From Ardenticatenales bacterium (GTDB lineage Bacteria; Chloroflexota; Anaerolineae; Promineifilales; Promineifilaceae), in the NCBI GenBank assembly GCA_020634515.1, contig JACKBL010000005.1, forward strand, positions 248,001-312,000: a stretch of 64,000 bases of DNA. Reading direction: 5' to 3'. Below, piece after piece: positions 51,348-60,014 of the stretch; position 1 is the first letter of the stretch; each line of letters opens with the position of its first letter. The position numbers were made by a program, and so were the translations under genes. Under the pieces are notes generated by a model. That model did not search any database. It saw nothing but the letters and a program-made list of their open reading frames with translations, and was not told the origin of the DNA.

Positions 51348-51806
51348 TCAGCGATAGAGCCGGGCGACCGAGGCACGCAGGTCGGCGTAGATGGGGTGGA
51401 GGCAAATGATGATGTTCGCCAGGCGCGCGCCCAGGGCCGCCTGGTAGGCGGGAGTCAGGCTTTGCGCGGGATAAATCTCGTAAATCTTTGTCCAGCCCCG
51501 ATCCCACATTTCGGCTTCCACGCTTTCCCCTAGAGTGCTCTTAATCTCAAACAGGTGGCGGCGGAACCCTTGCAGCAGAAAACGATTCAATGCTTTGTCT
51601 TTGGCTTCGCAGTGGAGGCCTAATTCCCACCCCTGGTGGCGCTGGGCGGGTGATATTTCGTAGTGCAGGGCCGGCTCGCCAAAGTGAAACTGAATCAGCC
51701 AGCGCCACGGCTGCCGCGATTGGATGGATTGCAGAGATGCCGGCAACTTCGGCACCACCACCTCAGGCATACTTTGAAGAAACTTGGTCCGCGATAATTC
51801 GGTCAT
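51348..51806 (-). CDS. Hypothetical protein, about 152 residues
   Basis: I do not recognise this protein. It is basic and aromatic-rich with no signal peptide. The central LHYEISPAQRHQGWELGLHC followed by EAKDKALN resembles a nuclease or DUF-type beta-alpha fold only vaguely. I took ATG 51806 because residues upstream in the longer frame (to 51887) are a translation of the GTGGCGA minisatellite, though no clear ribosome binding site precedes it. Its 5' end is adjacent to the minisatellite array. Confidence 0.55.
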   Translation of the reverse strand: MTELSRTKFLQSMPEVVVPKLPASLQSIQSRQPWRWLIQFHFGEPALHYEISPAQRHQGWELGLHCEAKDKALNRFLLQGFRRHLFEIKSTLGESVEAEMWDRGWTKIYEIYPAQSLTPAYQAALGARLANIIICLHPIYADLRASVARLYR

Positions 51807-51810
51807 AGGA

Positions 51811-51893
51811 GTGGCGAGTGGCGAGTGGCGAGTGGCGAGTGGCGAGTGGCGAGTGGCGAGTTCGCGCGCAAACTCGCATACCCGCAAACTCCC
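51811..51893. repeat. Seven GTGGCGA tandem units plus a CGCAAACTC tail
   Basis: GTGGCGA repeats exactly seven times at 51811-51859. It is followed by GTTCGCGCGCAAACTCGC and ATACCCGCAAACTCCC. The same parts in reverse orientation are at 19318-19380. The array lies between divergent genes. Confidence 0.9.
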
Positions 51894-51911
51894 ATTATAG
51901 CGGATGTTCGT

Positions 51912-51917
51912 TATAAT
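51912..51917 (+). promoter_or_regulatory. -10 box TATAAT of the endonuclease III gene
   Basis: A perfect TATAAT ends 10 nt before the ATG at 51928. No Shine-Dalgarno sequence is visible. The arrangement suggests a leaderless or very short leader mRNA. Confidence 0.55.
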
Positions 51918-51927
51918 CCGAGATGTG

Positions 51928-52599
51928 ATGAACCAGGAAGAAGTCTTGCGCGCAAAATATGATGAGGTCTATCGGCTGCTGCTGGCTGCTTATGGCGAAC
52001 ACCGCTGGCGACAGCACCTGCCGCCCGTGGATGAGCTTGTTTGTACGATTTTGTCGCAGGCGACGTCGGATACCAACCGGGACAAGGGGTTTACGGGGCT
52101 ACGGCAACGGTTTCCTGATTGGGAAGCAGTGATGTGGGCAGAAGAGGAAGAGGTCGTGGCGGCGATAATGCCGGCAGGTCTGGCCCGCCAGAAAGCCCCC
52201 CGCATCCAAAACGCCCTGCGCCACATTCACCGCACGCGCGGCGCGCTCACCCTTGACTTCCTCGCCGAGCTGCCCCTGCCAGAGGCCCAGGCGTGGCTCA
52301 CGCGCATCAAAGGCATTGGCCCGAAGACTGCCGCCATCGTTCTTCTGTTCGCCTTTGGCCGCCCCACCTTTCCCGTCGATACGCACGTTCACCGTATTCT
52401 CCGGCGGGTGGGACTAATTGACCCCCGTACTTCGGCTGACAAGGCGCACGAAATCATGGAAAATAGGGGGCGTCCCAAGACGTTTTACACGATGCATCTC
52501 AACTTGATCCGGCATGGACGCGAGGTGTGTCAGGCGCGGTCGCCCAAATGCGCCACCTGCCCGCTGCAATCCTGTTGTGATTATTTCCCGGCTCAGTAG
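51928..52599 (+). CDS. nth: Endonuclease III (DNA glycosylase/AP lyase)
   Basis: This 223-residue HhH-GPD protein has the catalytic lysine at 133 (KGIGPKTA) and aspartate at 151 (FPVDTHVHR), correctly 18 residues apart. The C-terminal [4Fe-4S] motif Cx6Cx2Cx5C is complete. Endonuclease III excises oxidised pyrimidines and nicks the abasic site in base excision repair. The ATG at 51928 lies 10 nt from a TATAAT. An earlier in-frame ATG at 51904 would be upstream of that promoter. Confidence 0.93.
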   Translation: MNQEEVLRAKYDEVYRLLLAAYGEHRWRQHLPPVDELVCTILSQATSDTNRDKGFTGLRQRFPDWEAVMWAEEEEVVAAIMPAGLARQKAPRIQNALRHIHRTRGALTLDFLAELPLPEAQAWLTRIKGIGPKTAAIVLLFAFGRPTFPVDTHVHRILRRVGLIDPRTSADKAHEIMENRGRPKTFYTMHLNLIRHGREVCQARSPKCATCPLQSCCDYFPAQ

Positions 52600-52690
52600 C
52601 TTCCAGTTCCGCGTCGTGGTACAGTTTCACGAGGCGACATCCTTGTAGGAAACTGTGTTGCGCTTGAGCCGCTATCATCCATCGATACCC

Positions 52691-54430
52691 ATGACACCTT
52701 CGCAAGATAACCAACAAGCCCGCCTGGCCGCCCTCTACGAAGTGAGCGCCCAGTTAGGGGCCACTTTGGACCTGACGGAACTCCTTAACCTGGTGATGGA
52801 TTCCATCATCAAGCTGACGAGCGCGGAGCGCGGTTTTGTTATGCTGCGCGACGAAATTACGGGACGGTTGGAAGCGGTGGCTGCCCGTAATGTCGATCAA
52901 GAGACAATTGCCGGCAGCGCCATGCACATCAGCCGCACCGTCATCGCCCGCGCCGCGCAAACGGGCGAAGCCATTCTCACGGACAATGCTCAAGAAGATG
53001 ACCGTTTCTCCGGCCACCAGAGCGTGGTCGGCTACCAGCTTCGCTCCATCATGTGCGCCCCCATGCGCGCCCGCGGGCGCGTCATCGGCGTCGCCTACGT
53101 AGACAACCGCCTCTTCAGCGGCGTCTTTTCCCGGCTCGATCTCGACTTGCTGGTTGCTTTCATCAACCAGGCGGCCGTTGCCATTGACAACGCCCGCCTC
53201 TTCACGCAGACGGATCAGGCGCTGGCCCGCCGCGTTGAAGAGTTGACCATCTTCCAGCAGATTGACCAGGAACTCAATCGCTCCCTCGACCTGAATAGGG
53301 TGTTGAGTCTGGCGCTGGATTGGGCCATGAAACTGACTGAATCCCACAATGGTTCAATCGGCTTGCTGGTCGAAGAGGAAGAATCGTCCTACATTCGTTT
53401 GCTGCCGCCGCCCCGCGCAGTTGCCGAGCAGCCCCGCCGCGTCTCCACGACGCACCCTGTTGTCGCCGAACTGCTGAAAACCGGCAGTAGCGTTCACCAC
53501 CAGAACCTGAGTCACCTGGAAGCCATTGACGGAACCCCCCCCGTGGCGCAGCTTGTCGTCCCCATCAAGCGGGAAGAGCGCGTAATTGGTCTCATCGCCC
53601 TGGAAAGCCAGCAAAGCAACACGTACAAAGAGGAAGACATTGCTTTTGCCACACGTCTGGCCGACCGCGCCGCCGTGGCTATTGAGAACGCGCGGCTTTA
53701 TGAAGCCGTCCAGGCGGCCGATAAAGCCAAAACCAACTTTATCTCCATCGTCACGCATGAACTCCGTCTGCCCATGACGTCTATCAAGGGGTACACGGAC
53801 CTGGTGCGCCGGGAGCTGGCAGGACCGCTGAATCAACAGCAAAAGGAGTTCCTGGACGTGGTGCAGCGCAACGTCGCCCGCATGAGCGTCCTCATTGACG
53901 ATCTTTCCGACATCAACCGTATTGAAAGCAAACGGATGCGCTTCGATTGCAGCCCGTTTGACGTAGGTCAGGTGATCAAGGACGTCGCCGACAACATGCG
54001 GGATGGTCTGACGTCGCGCCAGCAAGCGCTGCATCTGGACCTGCCATCCGCGTTGCCCCTGGTCTACGCGGACCGCACGCGCATCAGCCAGGTGCTTACC
54101 AATCTCCTCAGTAATGCCAATAAGTATACGCCTCCTCAGGGCAGGATCACGGTGCACGCCGCGGCCACGCCTACGCATGTCCAGGTCGCGGTCGCCGATA
54201 CGGGTTTGGGCGTTGCCCCGGAAGAACAGGCTCACCTTTTTGCCCAGTTTTTCCGTTCGCAAGATGCGCAGGTGCGAGAGCAGCCCGGCTGGGGTCTGGG
54301 TCTTTCCATTGTGAAGATGATGGTGGAAGCGCAGGGGGGAGAAATCCGCTGCGAGAGCGTCTATCGCCAGGGTAGTACGTTCACCTTCACTATTCCCGTT
54401 GCCGAGTCAGGATCGCCGCAGGCCACATGA
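52691..54430 (+). CDS. Soluble GAF-GAF histidine kinase
   Basis: This 579-residue kinase has two GAF domains (about 25-165 and 195-340). A HisKA domain follows with the phospho-acceptor His at 356 (VTHELRLPMTS). The HATPase_c domain has NLLSNANKYTP, DTGLGVAPEE and GWGLGLSIVK. No transmembrane segment is visible, so it senses a cytoplasmic signal such as redox, light-bilin or cyclic nucleotide. It is the first gene of a four-gene signalling operon. A TATCAT at 52673 may be the -10. The receiver partner could be the REC domain of the cyclase two genes downstream. Confidence 0.92.
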   Translation: MTPSQDNQQARLAALYEVSAQLGATLDLTELLNLVMDSIIKLTSAERGFVMLRDEITGRLEAVAARNVDQETIAGSAMHISRTVIARAAQTGEAILTDNAQEDDRFSGHQSVVGYQLRSIMCAPMRARGRVIGVAYVDNRLFSGVFSRLDLDLLVAFINQAAVAIDNARLFTQTDQALARRVEELTIFQQIDQELNRSLDLNRVLSLALDWAMKLTESHNGSIGLLVEEEESSYIRLLPPPRAVAEQPRRVSTTHPVVAELLKTGSSVHHQNLSHLEAIDGTPPVAQLVVPIKREERVIGLIALESQQSNTYKEEDIAFATRLADRAAVAIENARLYEAVQAADKAKTNFISIVTHELRLPMTSIKGYTDLVRRELAGPLNQQQKEFLDVVQRNVARMSVLIDDLSDINRIESKRMRFDCSPFDVGQVIKDVADNMRDGLTSRQQALHLDLPSALPLVYADRTRISQVLTNLLSNANKYTPPQGRITVHAAATPTHVQVAVADTGLGVAPEEQAHLFAQFFRSQDAQVREQPGWGLGLSIVKMMVEAQGGEIRCESVYRQGSTFTFTIPVAESGSPQAT

Positions 54431-54437
54431 GTGAATT

Positions 54438-54743
54438 ATGACTGGCGCCAAGCTGCTTCTCTCCTACAACATGAGTAGCGACAATGCGAACGCCTACTAT
54501 CAGTTTTTTCTTGGCCGCTACATTCCCCTCATGCAGACCCTGGGCCTGCAGATCAGTGAAGCGTGGCACACGGCCTATGGCCCGTATCCCAATCGCCTGG
54601 TGGGTTTTGTTACCCGCGATGTGGAACTGGCGCTGGCCTTGCCGCAAAACGATACCTGGATCGAACTGAACAACGAGTTGATTGGTTACGTCGCCAACTT
54701 TAGCTACAAGATTGTTCTGTATCGGGAAGGGTTTCAGTTCTGA
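54438..54743 (+). CDS. Conserved small protein of unknown function
   Basis: This 101-residue protein starts 8 bp after the histidine kinase stop. It has a regular alpha/beta look (LLLSYNMSSDNANAYYQFFL, GLQISEAWHTAYGPYPNRL, VYREGF-like end) suggestive of a dimeric alpha-beta barrel (ferredoxin-like) domain. I do not recognise the family with certainty. Its place between a sensor kinase and a cyclase suggests a signalling accessory role, which is inference. Confidence 0.65.
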   Translation: MTGAKLLLSYNMSSDNANAYYQFFLGRYIPLMQTLGLQISEAWHTAYGPYPNRLVGFVTRDVELALALPQNDTWIELNNELIGYVANFSYKIVLYREGFQF

Positions 54744-54888
54744 CGATTTGGATTACCGCCGGACCCTGGCTCGATTGGCGCGGGCAGGCCGCATTTGTGT
54801 GGCATTGCCGGCAGGTTGGGGTGAGGGTTGTGGCGTGAAGTGCCGGCATTTTCTCTCCTCAAACACACATCATACAACAGTATGGCAG

Positions 54889-56661
54889 ATGGCTAACCCA
54901 CCCAGGCAAAGGCTGCTAATCTACGACCTCATGAGTCGCCGTTGGCGACACAAACTGCTTGCCACCTGGAGCCTGGTTGCGCTTCTACTTGCCGGCAATG
55001 TCGTCGTTCCTATCCTGGCGCACCCTGGGCGTTGGGTCATCCTCGGCCTCAGCCTCTTTCTTTTCTGGAGCTACGTCACCTTCTGGCTGCCCCGCCGCGA
55101 TGTCCTCGTGTTGCCAGACCGCCTGCGTTTGCGCGGCACCTTCCGTACCCTCGACCTGCCCTTCAACCAGATCATCGCCGTCAAGTTGTCCCAAATGTCT
55201 CAGCATTTCCCCGCCGAAAAGCTGCGCTTCAACGACCTTACCCTGCTTAGTCCCGTTTATCGCCAGAGCTGCTTGCTGCTGCACCTTCGTCACTATCCCA
55301 TTTTGCCCGGAGGCTACCGGCTCTGGTTTCCTCGCTTCCTGTTTAGTCCCGACGAACCGGCCTTGCTCCTGGCTGTCGCCGACTGGCAAGGACTTAATCA
55401 GGCCATTCTTGCGGCCCGTGCCGGCAAAGACCGCTTGCCCCGGACCGATCCCCCACCGAAACGTACGCCCCTGGCGACCCCCCTGCCAGCCGCCAGGGGT
55501 TTCCCCGTGCCGGCAGGCCAGGATTTTGCCCCAGTCGCCGCCTCCTCCGACTCTTTGCCCGCCGCCGCCCCACCACTGCTGCTGGTTGCCGAGGACAACG
55601 CCGCCATGCGCGCACGCCTCCAATACGTACTCCAGCCGCATTATCGGGTGATCATGGCTGCTGATGGCGCGGAAGCGCTGCGCCAGGCCCACATACACCA
55701 ACCGGACCTTGTCCTCACCGATCTTTCCATGCCCAAGATGGATGGGTACGCTCTTTTGCTGGCGATTCGGGGCGACAGCGACCTGTGCGCGACGCCGGTG
55801 GTTATTTTCACGGCCGGCGACGAACAGGAGGCGCGCATTCGGAGTCTGGAAGCAGGCGCGGACGATTTTCTCGCCAAGCCATGCAGCGACCAGGAACTGC
55901 GGGTGCGGGTGCGTAACTTGCTGCACGTGCGCGCCCAGGAGCGTCGGCTGGCCGAATTGAATCAACAGTTGGAGGCGCGCATTGAGGAGCAGTTGGCCGA
56001 ACTCGTCGTCAACGGCGATTTGCGCCGGTTCCTGCCGCAGTCCGTTGCCGAGAATATCCTTTCCGGGCAGATTGGCCCCGCGGAGGTGTTTGAGCGGCGC
56101 GTGATCACCGTGTTGTTCGTGGACATCGTGAGCTTTACCGCGCTCACGGAAGTGCTGCAACCGAATAAGCTGGCGGCCATCTTGAACGACTACCTGCGCG
56201 AGATGACGGCCATTGCCCTGGTACACGGGGGCATGGTAGACAAATTCATTGGAGATGGGTTGATGGTTCTTTTTGGCGCGCCGGATGTGTCGGAGCCGAC
56301 ACAGCAGGTGTACGCAGCCATGCAGACCGCCGTCGCCATGCTGCAACAGGTGGAGGCATTGGGCACACGTTGGCGCGCCACGTTGCCGGCGGAATTGCAC
56401 GTACGCATTGGTATCAGCACCGGCCATTGTACGATCGGCGTATTTGGCAGCGATATGCTCAAAAGCTACACGGCCGTGGGTATGCCCGTGAACGTCGCTT
56501 CCCGCTTGCAGGGAGAGGCTAATCCGCAAGGGGTTTTATGCAGCCGTGCCACCTACGAACATGTCGCCCACCGCGTGCGCGCGGAGACACGGGGGGCGTT
56601 GCGGCTGCGTGGCGTGCGCGAACTGGTGGAGGCGTATGACATCCTGGAGGTGTTGGGATGA
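54889..56661 (+). CDS. Membrane-anchored receiver-adenylate/guanylate cyclase
   Basis: This 590-residue protein has three modules. Residues 1-185 form a membrane domain with two helices followed by a PH-like beta region. Residues about 228-345 are a receiver domain with the phospho-acceptor Asp at 278 (LTDLSMPKMDG). After a coiled coil, a class III nucleotide cyclase follows from about 400, with metal aspartates at 412 (FVDIVSFT) and 456 (IGDGLMVLFG). It likely turns phosphorylation from the upstream kinase into cAMP or cGMP. The start 54889 is chosen to exclude a 69-residue upstream extension of poor quality. The stop overlaps the next start (ATGA). Confidence 0.9.
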   Translation: MANPPRQRLLIYDLMSRRWRHKLLATWSLVALLLAGNVVVPILAHPGRWVILGLSLFLFWSYVTFWLPRRDVLVLPDRLRLRGTFRTLDLPFNQIIAVKLSQMSQHFPAEKLRFNDLTLLSPVYRQSCLLLHLRHYPILPGGYRLWFPRFLFSPDEPALLLAVADWQGLNQAILAARAGKDRLPRTDPPPKRTPLATPLPAARGFPVPAGQDFAPVAASSDSLPAAAPPLLLVAEDNAAMRARLQYVLQPHYRVIMAADGAEALRQAHIHQPDLVLTDLSMPKMDGYALLLAIRGDSDLCATPVVIFTAGDEQEARIRSLEAGADDFLAKPCSDQELRVRVRNLLHVRAQERRLAELNQQLEARIEEQLAELVVNGDLRRFLPQSVAENILSGQIGPAEVFERRVITVLFVDIVSFTALTEVLQPNKLAAILNDYLREMTAIALVHGGMVDKFIGDGLMVLFGAPDVSEPTQQVYAAMQTAVAMLQQVEALGTRWRATLPAELHVRIGISTGHCTIGVFGSDMLKSYTAVGMPVNVASRLQGEANPQGVLCSRATYEHVAHRVRAETRGALRLRGVRELVEAYDILEVLG

Positions 56662-57290
56662 AGAGGCAGGACGTAACCCGGCATCCGTTGTTGAGCAGTC
56701 GTCAACTGCGGCGACGGAATCAGGGCAAGCTGCTGTGGATCATATTGCTGTGCGCCGGTTTGGGCGGCTATGACTATTTTACGCGGGCACTGGGCAGCCG
56801 CTGGTATTGGATTTGGGTGGCGGTGGCGGCGGCGCTGGGGTTGTGGGTGTACTACGCTTTGCTGCTGAGTCGCGTTTCGGTGCAGGTCCATCCCAACTAT
56901 ATTCGGCTGCAAGGCGCGCTGCGTGGCTTCAACATTAGCTACGGGCGCGTCCTCACGGTTACGTCCAGCAGTTTGAGCCAACATTATAAGCTGGCGGAGA
57001 TGAGGCGAGAGGACAGACGGCTGCTGGAGCCACATTGGGGGCGGATTTGCCTGCTGGTGGAGCTAAACCAGTATCCGCCAGGGCTGCGGCGACAGGGGCA
57101 TTGGTGGTTGCCGCGTAGCTGTTTTAGTAAACGCCAATCTGGATTGCTGCTGTTGGTGGAGGATTGGATGGGGTTGAGCCGCGAGATGGAAGCGGCGCGC
57201 GCGAACTGGCTGCGACAGCGTGGCGGGCAGTTGCGGACGCGGGATCAGCGGACGCTGGTGGCGCGTATTATGGATGAGTATGTGCCGTAA
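56658..57290 (+). CDS. Membrane protein paralogous to the cyclase sensor domain
   Basis: This 210-residue protein has two adjacent membrane helices (about 25-45 and 50-72) and then a soluble PH-like region. It aligns by eye with the first 180 residues of the upstream cyclase. Both have a two-helix hairpin, then IRLQGALRG/LRLRGTFRT, SSSLSQHY/LSQMSQHF, and GLLLLVEDWMGLSREMEAARA / ALLLAVADWQGLNQAILAARA. It therefore looks like a duplicated sensor domain without output. The genes overlap by four bases and are translationally coupled. It could form a heteromer with the cyclase. Confidence 0.8.
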   Translation: MKRQDVTRHPLLSSRQLRRRNQGKLLWIILLCAGLGGYDYFTRALGSRWYWIWVAVAAALGLWVYYALLLSRVSVQVHPNYIRLQGALRGFNISYGRVLTVTSSSLSQHYKLAEMRREDRRLLEPHWGRICLLVELNQYPPGLRRQGHWWLPRSCFSKRQSGLLLLVEDWMGLSREMEAARANWLRQRGGQLRTRDQRTLVARIMDEYVP

Positions 57291-57307
57291 GACGGTTGCG
57301 GTGGTAG

Positions 57308-57405
57308 CCATCTTCCCGGAAGGGTGACGAATCGTCCCGGAAGCCGGGTTTGAGGTGAGAGGTGTTCCGGGCCACTTCCGGGAAGGCCGCTTCCGGGAAG
57401 GTAGG
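57308..57405. repeat. Cluster of CTTCCCGGAAG repeats between convergent genes
   Basis: TCTTCCCGGAAG, CGTCCCGGAAG, then CTTCCGGGAAGG and CTTCCGGGAAGG again occupy the gap between the membrane protein and the convergent hydrolase. They may form terminator hairpins. Confidence 0.8.
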
Positions 57406-57411
57406 ACGGCA

Positions 57412-58356
57412 TTACAGGTGTTGCTCGAAGAAGCGCAGGGCGGTATCGGGGTGGTCAAGCAGGTACTGGTAGCCGCCAAAGCGTTGGGTGTTGGGGAGGA
57501 AGAGCGGGGGGACGGCGTTGGGGGTGGCGGCGACCATGCGAGCGACGTCGGCGGCGCTGCCCCAGGTGTCTTGTTCGCTTTGGATGTAGAGGATGGGGGT
57601 GATGCCGGCAGATTTTGCCGCAAAAACGGGATCAATTGCCGAAAAACGCAGCCCGCGCGCCATCAGCGGATAGCCCACCTCCATCACCCACCCCAGGATT
57701 TTCCCCAAAGGTCCGAGCAGATAGGCGGCGTAGCCCGCCTTGAACACGGGCGGCGATGTGGGTTGCACGGCTATGGCCGCCTTGATGCCTTGCGTACGCG
57801 GCAGCGTGAAGAGGATCGTGTTGGCCCCCATGGAGAAACCCACCGCGCCGATGCGGTTGGGCTGCACATCCGACCGACTTTGCAGGTAGTCTACCGCGCC
57901 CAGCAGGTCATTGGCTTCTTGCAGCCCAAACGTGACCGTGCCGGCAGGGGCGCTGAGGCCGTGGTTACGCAGGTCGAACATGAGGACGTGGTAGCCCGCG
58001 CCGCGCAGGGCGTAGGCCAGCATCAGTAGTTCCAGGGGGGAGGTTCCGGGGATGTCTTCGAGCAAATTGCCGGCAACCGTTCCTAGACGGTTCCAGGGCC
58101 AGCCATGTACCATGATCACCGTGGGGCGGGCGGCGGCGGCGGCGGGGATAAACCAGCCGGAGAGGCGCACGCCATCGCGGGCGGGGAACTGGACGTCTTC
58201 GTAGGCCAGCCCAAAATGGCGCGGCGTGGCCCAGGGGGCTTTGCGCGGCGGGCGGATGACGAAGCGGGTGAGGTAGAGTGTTAGGGTGGTGATGATGCCG
58301 GCAATAATGCCCACCACCATCAGGAAAAAGCGAACTGCGCGGCGAAATTGAACCAT
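57412..58356 (-). CDS. Alpha/beta hydrolase with N-terminal membrane anchor
   Basis: This 314-residue protein begins with a membrane helix (FFLMVVGIIAGIITTLTLYL) followed by an alpha/beta hydrolase domain. The nucleophile elbow GFSMGA, the oxyanion MVHGWPWNR and a C-terminal DHP region complete the presumed triad, with the acid in QSEQDTW. It resembles BAAT/DLH-type or YqkD-like hydrolases of unknown substrate. ATG 58356 has a strong AGGAGG, and TATAGT about 20 bp upstream may be the -10. Longer in-frame starts enter repeat-containing DNA. Confidence 0.85.
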   Translation of the reverse strand: MVQFRRAVRFFLMVVGIIAGIITTLTLYLTRFVIRPPRKAPWATPRHFGLAYEDVQFPARDGVRLSGWFIPAAAAARPTVIMVHGWPWNRLGTVAGNLLEDIPGTSPLELLMLAYALRGAGYHVLMFDLRNHGLSAPAGTVTFGLQEANDLLGAVDYLQSRSDVQPNRIGAVGFSMGANTILFTLPRTQGIKAAIAVQPTSPPVFKAGYAAYLLGPLGKILGWVMEVGYPLMARGLRFSAIDPVFAAKSAGITPILYIQSEQDTWGSAADVARMVAATPNAVPPLFLPNTQRFGGYQYLLDHPDTALRFFEQHL

Positions 58357-58739
58357 AGTGTCCTCCTGCATCAAACTATAACCCAATGGTCCAGGGCAAA
58401 CAACTACGACCACAACACCGGGCGCGAGACAGGACGCGGATACAAGTGAATTCCGCGTCCACTTGGTCATCGTCGTAAAAATCGCGTTAAACATGCCGGC
58501 AAAACCGATTCCGCACAGGTTCCCTCCTTGCCGCGCCACTCCCGAATGCTGGCTAGACCTCCGTGACGCAGGTAAAATAGTGGAGAGCAATACAGTATCT
58601 GTAACGACTGACGCTCTCTGGAGATTGGACCCATTTCACCAGAGAAAATTAGTCCAATCTGGTGTAGCAGTTACCAGTATCTTTTTTTTGGCGTTTTCTG
58701 GCCTGCGCCACGCCCTTCAATAACGCGAATCTTACCACT
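58357..58739. other. Divergent intergenic region
   Basis: The 383-bp gap between the hydrolase and the TPR gene holds the AGATTGGACC-type repeat at 58600-58676 and a TGCCGGCA at 58494. The sequence at 58375-58380 (TATAGT on the minus strand) may be the hydrolase promoter. No gene is credible. Confidence 0.5.
58600..58676. repeat. Long form of the AGATTGGACC inverted repeat
   Basis: GTAACGACTGACGCTCTC leads to AGATTGGAC, and GTCCAATCTGG leads to TGTAGCAGTTACC. The core arms are at 58622-58630 and 58652-58660. It has the same orientation as the copy at 38689-38785. Confidence 0.88.
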
Positions 58740-60011
58740 ATGACACAACGTTCTCCAGATAAGCTCCTTGACGAAGCCACCACGGCCACCACCATTACAC
58801 GTTACTGGGATGCCATCCAGTTGTACACGGACATACTGGGTCAGACGGACCCGCATTCCGGCGACGACAACGTGCGCCAGATGCGCCTGAACGCGCTGCA
58901 ACAGCGCAGCCGTTTATTGAGCCAGTTGGGTGAGCAGGCCGCCGCGCTGGCCGGTTACGAGCAGTGTTACCTGGAAGCCGGCAGCAGCGAGAGCGCCGTC
59001 AAGGCGTTGGTGAACATTGGCCGCCAGTGCGCCCGTCTGGGGCAGTACAATCGCGGTCTGGAGGCGCTGAAGGAGGCGCTGGTGCTGGCGGAGGCGTTGA
59101 ATTATACGGCGGGCCGCGCGGATGCCCTGGGGGCCACGGGCGTTTTGCTGGCGAATCTGGGCCAGTTGGAGGAAAGCCTCAGCTATTACAATCGATCGCT
59201 GCCGCTGTATCAGCAGTTGCATGACAAGCGGGGCGAGATGCGTGGCTACAATCGCATTGGCGTGGCGCACGCGCAGATGGGCAGCATTGACAAGGCGATT
59301 GCGGCTTTTCAGCATTGCCTGAAACTGGCCCGCGATTTAGGGGAACAGGACCACGCTGTCTATTCGTTGAATAATCTGGGGGAGTGCTACCAGATGTTGT
59401 TCGATTTGCCGAAGGCGTTGATTTATCATCAGGAAGGGCTGGCAGTGGCGATCAGCACGCGGCTGCGTTACCTGGAGGCAGATACGTCGCGCAATTTGGG
59501 CGCGGAACTGGTGGGTCTGGGGCGCGTGGAGGAGGGGCTAACGTATTTGCATCGTGCGCTGGACCTGGCGCGGGAGACGGGGCAGCCGGACGTGGAGTGG
59601 CAGGCGCTGTATACGCTGGCGTTGACCTACATTGAGCATGGTCCGCTGGATACAGGGTATGATTATGCGTGCCAATTGCGCCAGTTGGCGCAGGAGTCCA
59701 ATACAAAGGCGGCGGAGGCGAAGGCGCTACATGCTTTGGGGGTCTATGAGCGTGGGCGGGGTGATATGCCGGCAGCGGAGCAATTGTGGCAGCAGGCGTT
59801 GTTCCTGGCGCATGAAACCAGCCAACGTATTCTCATTTGGCAGATTCATGCCGGGCTGGCGCAAATTACCGCCAACCCCGACCTGGCTATTGTTCACAAC
59901 CGCATTGCCGCCGAAGTGATCAACCAGATCGCTTTTCCCATTGAGGATACCACCTTGCGCGCCGGCTTCCTCAATGCGACGCCCATTCGGGCTATCCTGA
60001 GCGCGGTTTAG
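58740..60011 (+). CDS. TPR-repeat protein, 423 residues
   Basis: This protein is formed almost entirely of tetratricopeptide repeats, seven or more, for example GRADALGATGVLLANLGQLE and GYNRIGVAHAQMGSIDKAI. It has no catalytic or DNA-binding domain and no signal peptide. It resembles the TPR half of the large SARP-like regulator at 24.6 kb. It may be a protein-interaction adaptor. The gene is convergent with the PIG-L gene, with only three bases between the stops. Confidence 0.82.
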   Translation: MTQRSPDKLLDEATTATTITRYWDAIQLYTDILGQTDPHSGDDNVRQMRLNALQQRSRLLSQLGEQAAALAGYEQCYLEAGSSESAVKALVNIGRQCARLGQYNRGLEALKEALVLAEALNYTAGRADALGATGVLLANLGQLEESLSYYNRSLPLYQQLHDKRGEMRGYNRIGVAHAQMGSIDKAIAAFQHCLKLARDLGEQDHAVYSLNNLGECYQMLFDLPKALIYHQEGLAVAISTRLRYLEADTSRNLGAELVGLGRVEEGLTYLHRALDLARETGQPDVEWQALYTLALTYIEHGPLDTGYDYACQLRQLAQESNTKAAEAKALHALGVYERGRGDMPAAEQLWQQALFLAHETSQRILIWQIHAGLAQITANPDLAIVHNRIAAEVINQIAFPIEDTTLRAGFLNATPIRAILSAV

Positions 60012-60014
60012 CCA

